Source of the DNA: Branchiostoma floridae
Taxonomy: Eukaryota; Chordata; Leptocardii; Amphioxiformes; Branchiostomatidae
Direction of reading: 5' to 3'
Assembly (NCBI RefSeq): GCF_000003815.2
Contig: NW_023365713.1
Coordinates: 58,252-122,251, forward strand
DNA: 64,000 bases
This document shows positions 21,731 through 32,700 of this stretch, in pieces. Position numbers and translations under genes: made by a program. Every line of letters starts with the position of its first letter. The stretch's first letter is position 1. Under the pieces are notes generated by a model. The model saw only the letters and a list, made by a program, of their open reading frames with translations, did not search any database and was not told the DNA's origin.

Positions 21731-22599
21731 TAAAGCTGCCCAAAAGGCAGAAACCAACGACCGTAACCAGGTGTTCACAATATTGTACCACTCGTAATAT
21801 TTTTTTCGAATCGGAATACGATGGACATACACTTACAATTCTAAATGCTTACATACTATTTCGTGTACGTTGCCGTTGGTATTTCCCTATGTGCTTTACT
21901 CTGCTTTACTGTGAAGGAAGAAGTCTAGCGTTACATTTGTATAACCACAGAATAGGTGTTACAGAAGTTTGAGAAGAAAATATGTAGGTTTTAAGGGTTA
22001 AACACTTTAACGAGTTAGCTTCCATCTAGATTGTTGTAAGGTCCGTGGTAAAACTGAAGAAAATTATCAAGAGGTTTTCGTATTCTACGTAACGTTATGT
22101 CATTCATGTTTCTTACATGGAGCTTTTTTATCATTGTTCAGCACGCCTGCTAGCTATTGATATTCTTAGCTTGGGAAGATTTTGCTCGCCGCATAATCAT
22201 TCAAAAAAGGTTTCAGATTTTAAAAAATGAAGTCTAGTCTGTAGCTTTACAGACTTGTTTCAGGTAGATTTGTTTGTTAAGTATTATGCATGAGTCCTGG
22301 GACATCCTTCTTGGGACTGCGTTTGCATTTCTAGCTTTGATCGTATTATAGTGTTGTAGGCTAACTCAAGGGCCTCCCTACTCAGCTTTCCCAAAAAGTT
22401 GCAAAGGGCTCTCAAGAGTTTAATGGCTTTGCTAGTTTGTGCCTGTTTATTACATCTCATGGACTAATGAATATTGACTCCAAGATGAGTGTAGGCTGAC
22501 ACTTGTTCGACTGCTTTTCAAAGAATGTAAATCTGTACGCTGTACATTGTTTCGGTCTGACTTGAACCTTGGGTGAAGGTCGAGACCCCAGTCTAAAAA

Positions 22600-22920
22600 C
22601 AAGGCCTAAAGGTCTGTCTTTGCCAGTGGCGCTAGCTACTTCCTGAGCCCTGAGCGGTTTTAGCCGAGTTGTAAAAGGATGTGTCGTCTGCAAAGCAGTT
22701 AATGTTTGACTTACAATGAAGGTCTTTGATGTTGTTGAAGTATACGAGGAAGAATAGATGCCTAAGTGTAATCCCTTGTGGCACTCCCACTACTGTTGCC
22801 CCCCCCCCCCCCATGATGAAACACCATTGATGACAATAATATTCTTTACCTAACTAGTACGTTTGTTTGAAAATTCTATACGTTCTTGGTTAGTTTCCTT
22901 GATTTTCCTTTTTAATCATT
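22600..22920 (-). pseudogene. LINE reverse-transcriptase fragment
   Basis: Read on the minus strand, the fragment gives FSNKRTS, a stop, then VKNIIVINGVSS, a poly-G-interrupted stretch, GVPQGITLRHLFFLVYFNNI and CFADDTSFYN. GVPQG and FADD are the conserved reverse-transcriptase blocks of non-LTR retrotransposons. The stop codon, poly-G tract and short length mark it as dead. Confidence 0.8.
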
Positions 22921-23687
22921 AGAGTTGAGCTCTGCATAGAAAGTTTGAAGAAATATGTCTTGCAGTATTTATCTTACTTCCAACTGAGCTGATGGTATAT
23001 TGCGATCTTGGTGCAACAATTGGTACCCATAACCAGACTCCTAGAGAATCTTGCTTACATTTGAGAGCCAACATTGTACTTTACGTCGGTGTAGATCTTG
23101 TTGCACAAGGAGTGCTTTATACTGTAAACCTTTTTGATTTTCAATACATATCTAGTTAACCTGCTATAGGAGCCTCCTATGAGCCTCGATCCATAAAAGT
23201 AAACCTGCCAAGTTCTGCTCTTGTAACTGGCGAGGTTACTTGCAATTCTTCTTACACCAGGGATAGCTTAACAGAACTTCAAAGGTAAATATTGTGCATG
23301 GTTGTGTCCGTTCCTTTTGGGCCATGTTGCTACATGTCTGTCGTGGCGATTATCATAATTAACTGAACATTCTTTTATCATTGAAAATCTCATTTTGATG
23401 CATTTTATTCATTTTACATTGATTTTTAATTAACGGACAATACTGAAATTTCTAATAACCTGCTAACCTGTGATTGAAACGCAAATTCGCCGCATGTCAG
23501 TGTGGCTGCAAGTAAAAATTGGTGACTTATGTTGATTAATCATAAAGGTATCGCAGTAAAATACCACCAACGTACTACATTCCAACCAGACACTCGCTAA
23601 CGCTATGAATTTTAAACTTCCAAATGGAATACCTCCTTTGTATCTGAAGTCCTGTCCACTATTTTCTTCATAGGCGTGCGAAAAGCC

Positions 23688-23739
23688 ATGGCAGCTATGA
23701 CAATGTTGATGACCCTACTTCTGTTGGGATTCAGCACAG
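23688..23739 (+). CDS. Gene 2 signal peptide exon
   Basis: Encodes [17 protein letters not shown], a compact hydrophobic signal peptide, with donor GTAAGA. An acceptor (TTCTTCATAG) at 23673 leaves 14 nt of UTR (GCGTGCG...), resembling the 16-nt UTR before the gene 3 ATG. Later in-frame ATGs at 23697 and 23703 would shorten the peptide. Confidence 0.85.
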
Positions 23740-26700
23740 GTAAGAAAACTTATCTGCCACTATCTATCATTTTACTGAAATTGTGAAGAAGATATAAGTA
23801 AAACGCACATTCTGTCGATTGAGCTGGCGTTAAAAAGCCCATGTTACAAATGATAATCATAAAACAAGCATTTACTGTAAAATTTATAAAGTGGCAGAAC
23901 ACAGCTTTTTTTATCAACGCATCAATGTTTTTGTCAATGCAACAACGCCAAAGTTTTTCATTATATTTGAAATAATTGAAAACTGCCAGAATGAAAACTA
24001 AGCTAAGGAGTTTCAAACTGAAAAGTTTAAAATATTTCGGCACCAGTTATACACATTTGGCGAACGATTGTTACTCAGTATAATCAATTTCTGCCTTTTT
24101 AAAGAATTTTAGAAGCTTATTAAAGAGGTTTAGATATTGGAACATTCCTAGCATGCACACTGAACGGCCCTGTGGGTTCAAGACGTACAACAAAGTCAAA
24201 AAGTAACTTCCTTAAAATCAGATATACATGATAATTGCTACCCAACTCTCTTCAGCATAGTGATGCAGTGAAGTCTAAAGGGGCAACGACCTCAAAGAGA
24301 TAACTTTACAAAAATAATAAATGGAAACTAAAGTCTCAAAAACAATTGACATAAATGACTCAAACGTTGAAATGTAACCGACTTTACGTGACTAATAGTT
24401 GACCCCGTGCCTTATTATATACATGTAAATTAAATCATTTAATCTATTCATGCCTAGGTGGTGTAAGTGCTGTCGTGTATCGCGGCTACGAATACTGGGT
24501 GAATAGCGAACGGAATTACTGGGAAGCACGGTATGCGTGCACACGGAGCACTCCTGGCGGCCACCTTGCGGACTTTTACCGCCCAGGTTCTTACGACAGT
24601 GGCCTTGAGAATTTCGTCATAAGTAACCTTATCGGGCTTCGCGAACATTATTGGATCGGACTCCACAAGGTACAGTTCAATTACCTTTCAGACATACCCT
24701 TAAAAAGAGCATTTGCATAGAAAGTTAACACTCTTTCAAAGTTTGTCGAAGAAAGTTTGAGACATGCAGGTAATAGGGTACGCCAATAACAGTTTCATTG
24801 CAAAGCAACTGGATATGGTTTGGCGTATGTAGCATCAATTACCTTTCGTTAATAACATTGAAAATATTAATTTGAGATTAAAAATGCAAATGAAGTAAAG
24901 CCGACTTCCCTCATATAAATGATACAAATAGACCCTGTAACACTACATCTTTCTTGGACTAAAATGACTGAAAGAATAAACCCTATAGTGCTTCGTTCAA
25001 CAATATCTCATCTTTACATCTTTGGATTTTTTTCGGTGAGCATTGTAGGTCAAGCTGGGAGAAATATGTTTACACATTTAAGAGTGAAAAATCATTCCAC
25101 AAGACGTATCATAATTCATGCAAAAAGATAAAAAGGCGACGTTTTGCAGAAATCATATCCTGACTGGGAGGGGGGAGGGGCAGTTCCGCGCCATATTTCA
25201 AGTCGCATAACTCATGAACGTTTTGATTTTTAAACTTGGCTTGTCCATTGTTTCTTATCTGTATCATCATTTCAGGGTAATGGCGGATGGCAATGGTCCG
25301 ACGGATCTTCTGCTTACATGGGGGTGAGTAACAACTGGCACTCGGGCGAACCAAATGGCAATGGTGATTGTGGCACATTATGGAAACGTCACGGCACTTG
25401 GGCCTTTGATGACGATAAGTGCGACCTCGACTTTACCTCTATTTGCCAAAAAGGTCAGTAAATCATTTAATGTACCATTAAGCAACAAAATATGCGTCGT
25501 ATGCATACCTCTTTTGGGATATTATATCCATCACCTTTGAACAGGTATACATGATAATAATTGATAAAATTCTAGCATTGTTAAGTGTAGCTGAATTGAG
25601 ACATGAAACGCGACGTTAATTACATCATATCATATTAGTTGACGTCATGACATGTGTCATCATCAACCGCTCTTGATTAATACATTGCTATGGAAACTAT
25701 TTTAGATGAACGTGTATCAACTGATGTCATAGACTTGAAATTCAATACAAAACGAAATGTTTTAGTGTTTGCAATGCATAATGCACTATCAATCTCGTGT
25801 AATGTAGAACTTAAGAAAATAAATATACTTCAAGTATACCTCAGAAGAGGAGCTAGGATTGGCTATTATAGAACAGTACGTGTATATGTTTAAGTGGGTG
25901 TCGTCCAAAACTGAGAACTGTGTGTTGTTTAACATGACAGTAATTATGTTCAAAAGCAGGCAGAAAGACTGATAACGCTAGTAGCTTTATTGTTTGAGAA
26001 AGAGAACGAATTGACGGTACCTTTTTATCATCGTTGACCTAATCTACTTTTCATTATAACTAAGACCGCAACGAGTGCTCCAGTAACAACGGGGGCTGCC
26101 AGCACAACTGTGTGAACACTGATGGAAGCTACCACTGTACCTGTCGGGCCGGGTACCAACTGTCTGGGTCAAAAAACTGCGTCGGTGAGTATAAGCACGC
26201 AAATCTTAAATGATTACATTTTAGGCAATTGTTATCTAAAGTTTTGAATTCTCGAAGCCATCTATTTGAAACATATTTACGTTGTAAACGACTGTAATCT
26301 AATTAATTTTATTTCACGAATCATATTTTCTAACCAATACCCATAAGACATTTCTCATCTTAACGAAGTTGATCAGCTTTGATAATGATATGAAACAAAA
26401 TTTCTTTATTTAATGATATAAGAAGACTTAACAAAATGCCATTAATGCTTGGAGAGAGGAAATTTTAAAGCTGAAATGGACCTCTTATCTATAGATATCC
26501 ATATATGTGTGTTGTACTGTAAGTAGTTGTTATAGACCTTACGAAAGTCGCTCTACTTTTGTCGTGTCAATAAAGATTTTCTGTATCATAATGCACCTAA
26601 TGTACCATCCATTCTTACCAAGAAATCAACGAATGCTCGCGTAACACCGATGGATGCCAACACAACTGCGTGAACACTTTGGGGAGCTACTACTGTACCT

Positions 26701-29700
26701 GTCGGGTTGGCTACCAGCTGTCTGGGTCGAGGAACTGCGTTGGTGAGTAACGGGATAAAAATCTTAAAATGATACCCTTTAGCCACTGCTAGTTAGAAGA
26801 TTTTAATTCTTGAGGCAATCTATTTAAAACATGGACTAGTGCCATGTACGCACGAGTGCCATGTGCAAGTCACAAGTTACAACGGTAGTGGTAACTTCAT
26901 GATCTTCAGTCGGGTGCACGACTAGGGCTGTAGGAGAACTGTAAAATGTAAAATTGCGTGATTTTGAATGTATGCCTAGACGGTCGATGTGGACAAAATG
27001 CCGTTAGCTTTTTAAATCTTGACCAACTGTTACTCTTGGTTCCATTCCAGAGATGAATGAATGCGGATATTTTGATGAAGTAAGATAAGGTGTCCATTGA
27101 TATTTGTCCTTTGCACGACGTTACAGTGACTTGGTTGGAACATAAATATAAAATTGGACCACTTTTTGTCTGGTATAGAGTAGAATATGATTATTCAAAT
27201 CATTATGGCATCTATATAGTGAAGATGATTATCAAATGGTAAACGGTGAGAAATAAAACATTAACAAGGGAGTGAATAGTACATATTGTCTGATGCATGG
27301 CATTTTCTTTTTAAGAACAGAGGTGTAATCTAATCTTACCTGAATTTTCTCCAATCAGACATGGACGAGTGTGCGGAAGCCCTGCATGACTGTGACCAGA
27401 CGTGTTTCAACATCGTTGGTGGCTTCACGTTCAGGTACATGTATGCTATACTAGTTAAAATGATATCATACTATACGTCATCTTGGAATCGTTTTCTGTT
27501 ACACTTAAACACTAAAGTTTGTATCCATTGTTGCTAAATTGTGACGTGCCTTCATTATTTCACATCCATCAGATGTGGACGAGTGTAACGAAACCCTCCA
27601 TGACTGCGAACAAAGATGTCTGAACACCTACGGCGGGTATTCATGTGGATGTGACGACGGCTTCTCTCTCAACGATGATGAGAAATCATGTGCAGGTATC
27701 ACATTCACCTCAAAATTAATTGGCTTGAAGTTTTGGGTGCATATACCCACACATGTATTATCTATCATAGCCAATGATGGACTAGACTGTTACTATGGGT
27801 GTATGTCTTGATCCTCAAAGCCTCAAAATTAGCGTAAATAATCTGAATTCAATCTTTTGTTGCTATGTATACCTTGTGTCATAATGTGAAGTACATGCAG
27901 GGATAAAGATAGTAAAATCTTTGCACCAGTTCAATAGAGGGGTTTGCTATTTTTCGCCTCATTGCAAAGGACTGTTACGTGACATTTGGTGGTTGGAACA
28001 TTATAATGACTTCAGGTTCTGGTCCGGTATAGAGTAGACTATAAATAAGGCCATTGTGTCATCTATATGTAGTGAAGGTTTCTATGGAATTGCAAATGGA
28101 GTGGAATAAAACATTAAGAAGAGAGAGTAAGTAAATTGTATATGTTCTCTATGAGCATTTTCTTTTAGGAACAAAAGCACTAGTGTCATGTCACTTCAGC
28201 TTGCCTAATTTTTCACCAATCAGACTTTGACGAGTGTGCGGAATCCCTGCATGACTGTGACCAGACGTGTGTCAACATTGTTGGTGGCTTCACATGCGGG
28301 TGTGACAGCGGGTTTCGTCTGAACGGAGATGGGAAGACATGTTCAGGTAGGTGACACTTCGCAAAGCCACACCATCTTACTCATTCTGTTAACGTTTTCT
28401 GCTGCACTGCAATTCCATATCCATTTTTTCACTGAACGGCGCTCTCACAGCGCTCTCAGTGCGATGAAAAATTGGCCAGAGATTACTCAACGAAATTCAG
28501 AGATAGAGAACAAACCTTTTAACGTTGTGTGTGTTTTGTTGTCTTTGAAGTCATACTTTTACGTCTAACATAATATCTTAAGTATAAAATCAAGGCTTTA
28601 AACAAATCCGATTTTGGTCACTATCACTCAGCGTGAGTCTCAGTTCATATACATGTTTGTCTTGCTGTTTTTGTCTTAAATCTGCCATGTAGCTTGTTTA
28701 CCATGAATGTCTTTTTCACACCACTTTATCAGTGTAAATCATGGAACACTAACACAATTCGATCTAATGAAAATAGTAATTCAATGATCGAAATGTACAG
28801 ATGAAGAAAACAAAAACATAATGTCATCATTTCAAAATTCAAAGATAAGTTGAGAAATGATAAACCTTGGTCATTCCATCTCAGTTTGTTTCATTGAAAA
28901 TTATCGGTCCATTTTGAACATTTCTCTGAGTTCTGTCTGTATCAAATATACTTTTTCACATACGCAAACCGCATTTGAGAGCGTAGAGTAAAAGAATAGT
29001 ATAATATGTTGTCTAGCGGCATTTTCGTTTTGGAACAGGAGAACTAGTTTCATGTGAGTTAATCTTACCTCACTGATCTTTCACAAATCAGACGTAGACG
29101 AGTGTGCGGAGGCCCTGCATGACTGTGACCAGACGTGTGTCAACATTGTTGGTGGCTTCACATGCGGGTGTGACAGCGGCTTTCGTCTGAACGGAGATGG
29201 GAAGACCTGTTCAGGTACTAGGTTAAACTACGCAGAACACACCATGTTACTCTATTCTGTTAACGTTTTCTGGTGTACTATAATTTCGTATCCATTGTTC
29301 ATAATTGTGACGTTTTGTCATTATTGCACCTCCTTCAGATGTGGACGAGTGTAACGAAACCCTTCATGACTGTGACCAAAGATGTCTGAACACCTACGGC
29401 GGATATTCGTGTGGATGTGACGACGGCTTCTCTCTCAACGACGACGGGAAATCATGTGCAGGTATCAAATTCACAATGACCTGAAGTTTTCGGGTGCATA
29501 TATCCACACATTTATATGGTATAGTAATCATTGTCTTTAACCTGGAAGCTTGAAGCTTGGAATGAATCAATTGTTATTCACCTTTCAGTTTTTGTGGTAA
29601 GGTTTGTCTCATAATGTTACTGTGATGTGGGTTGGAAATAAATTATAACTTACTTAGATTCATTTTTACTCAGTATTTGCCCAAACGGTGTAGTGAATCA

Positions 29701-32700
29701 CGCTTTTGTATTGTAAACACAAGGTTTGATTGATCTCGGTTTGGGTATTAATCTTATTTTTGGGAGTTGGAAAATTATGTTCAGGTACATTCACCTCTAA
29801 ATCAATTGTCCCGAAATTTGGTGATGTGTGGCTGTGATAGGACATGTGCCCACAGACCCCTATTCACTTTTTTACACAAACCACTTTAAAATTGCTTATT
29901 TTGAAATCTTTGTTTTTGCTTTGTCAAGACCATTTGTTGGACTCCTTTTTCATGGTATTCAAACAAATTTCTTCGTAGTTGCATCGTAGATAAACAAAGA
30001 TGGGTACCATGGAATTTATCACATGTACGATGAAGATAGGATAACAGACTGTGGTATACGGTTTTGATTTGGACGGTACATATTTTCGTGGTAGACAGAT
30101 GAAGCCCGATAGCTTTTCAAACTCGTTTGTCGTCGATGATTGTTATAATCCAGATGTGAATGAGTGCGACGCCAATGCCGGACAGGGACCCTGTGACCCT
30201 CGAAATGGGATCTGCAGTAATTCGCAAGGAAGCTACAGTTGTTGGTGCAAGCAAGGTTTTGAACTGAAGGACGACCAGCACGGCTGCAAAGGTATTAAAA
30301 AAATTATATTACCACCATCAAGACATTTGATATCCAACGGACTATCATATTTCCTATTAGCGTCAAAACTGACTTGAAAATATTACAAGATAGGCTTGAA
30401 AGCAGTCTCAGACTGGTAGCCCTTTCCTTGGTGGTTGTTACGTTATTTGGCATTCAAAGGTATCTAAGGTTACATTGAATACACCTTTACTATGTTACTG
30501 TTAATTATGGCATTCTTCTGTCTTGTCAGATGTTGATGAGTGTCTGGACAACTCAGGAACCGGTCCATGTGATCATATCTGTGTTGACATGACTGGGAGC
30601 TACCGCTGCTCTTGTAGAGATGGATACGAACTCGGTGCTGACGGCTTGTCGTGTGTTGGTATGTACCTTTGTAAAATCAAAAGAACAATTTACAAAGTAA
30701 CGTCCACCAGTATAGTTGCACCTAATAATAACTATTGTATTTTTTGAAACGCCAAACGATTTATTTGCAATGCCAAGGTTTGCAAATCTAATTTTCTAGA
30801 TGCTGATGACTGCCGATCCAACCCTTGTGAAAATGGAGGGCTTTGCCAAGATGGAAACAGAAATTACACCTGTGAATGCCCAAGCGGATTCAAAGGGGAC
30901 AACTGTGAATTCGGTAAGACATTACTTGATGCTGTGTTTCCATTATTATTATTTTTTGACCAGGCCTGATATCCCATAGGTGTCTTATGCAACTAGAATT
31001 GACGGTCTTTCTGTATGTCATGTTGCCACAAAGCAAACATTACCAGACTTACCTGGCATGTATTGCTATTGATAAATCTAATCCCCCTTTTTGCATTATA
31101 GGTATATCGTGGACCTACATGTCTGACGTAAGCAGCACGAAGACACAGAAGTACTAGGCGTATAATGTTCAAGTACATCGTTAAAAATCTAATGTTCCAA
31201 AATTTCATCCCGACAGCTCCTTGCAGTGAGGACTATGAGCCGCCTGAGCACGGGTCTGCCACGTGTGCTGATACTTCAACCGGCGGAAGATTCTGCACTG
31301 TCGCCTGTAACGCCCAACACGACTTCGCCTGCCGACCCGCAGACGGTTACAACTGTGACCTTGAGGGCCAGTGGCACCTGCAAGGTCGTCCAAACTGTGC
31401 CGCTGACCAACTTCCTGAAGATGCACCATGGCCGGACTGTTCAAGTAAGTTTCATTTCCAATATACATTAAAAACTGTTGGTGATTGGAAGTCAAGCGTA
31501 TGTGCCAACACAACAAGACAGGGCGGTTTGGTACACGTTACGACATATAATTATGTTTTCTGAAACGTTAGAGAGAAAAAAACATATAGTATCGTTATCT
31601 TTGCGAATTATAAAGATAAATTTATGATTCGCAGCTTCTCCTAAACAACATCCATACTGGTATATTGTTCATTTTATAGAGACTTTACTAGCCAAGTTAA
31701 CCGCTAAAGAAGAGTGTATATGACCAAGAAATACCGCCTTTGATCATGTTTGTTGCTCATTGTCAATTGCCCAAGTTCGCCGTAAATTAAATAAATAGTA
31801 AAAAAACTACATGATTTAGTTTGTGAACATGTCTGTAAATTCATCTAATCACGCAGGGAGACGTTTGGCTTGGATGTCTCAAATGACGAATCAAGTTGAC
31901 TTCTACTACGACGGAGACTGCCAGAGCAACGTTGCCGACATCATACAGATGTTCGACCACCTTTTCAACACCCTCGGTGGAGCAGCCTCGGGATCAGGAA
32001 CGTGCAACATCGAGAACATCAACGTGGCCTGTGGCGAGTCTGCTCGTTCCTCATTGGTAGCCGCAAACGCCCGATCTGGCCCTGGCTTCGTCGTGAAGTT
32101 TGATGTCGTCGCCGTCAGCAACTCGCCACCTGACCAGGTCACTGCAGGGGATCAGACCGACCTGATGTACCTTCTAGGAGACCTTTCATTCGAGATTCAG
32201 GACAAGATCTCTTCAGGACAGTTCAGGTATGCCTATATGTGACTTACTAGACCTACCCACACTCGAAGACCGTCGCGAAGCCTTAACGATGAAGTTCGCC
32301 AGATCACTGCAGTCATCTGAGCAATTCAGACACCTTCTCCCTTCTTCTCGGGGGGAAATAAGTGGAAGGTCGACACGATCATCACAGAAACTAGACATTA
32401 TACACTGTAAGACTGATAGATATAGATTCAGCGCTGTTCCTCACATGACTAGACTTCTGAACGCTTAATTGCCTTCGCTGTGTTCTCTACTCGTTGTGTT
32501 TTGAACTGTTTTATATATGTATGATAATATAATATATATATGTATGCTATTCTATGAACATCTGTTATCTAAATGCCCCGAAACTGTATCAACTGTAAAC
32601 GTCGTTGATCGATGATTTTAACTAGTGTATTTAGACCAGTGTATTTTAATCAGTGTATCTAGAGCTCTTGACATTTTTATCTTGTGTAGTTTACCACGCA

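Larger units (their letters stand above)
20147..23673 (+). other. Gene 2 5'UTR intron
   Basis: A 3.5-kb intron between the non-coding exon and the ATG exon. It holds a second GAATG element (21195-21730) and a LINE reverse-transcriptase fragment (22600-22920). No coding exon with motif support was found in the remainder. Confidence 0.5.

Noticed and set aside
30051-30153. Upstream extension of the EGF exon at 30154
   Set aside because: The open frame before the acceptor at 30153 is not conserved with genes 1 and 3, whose exons start at the same splice site.
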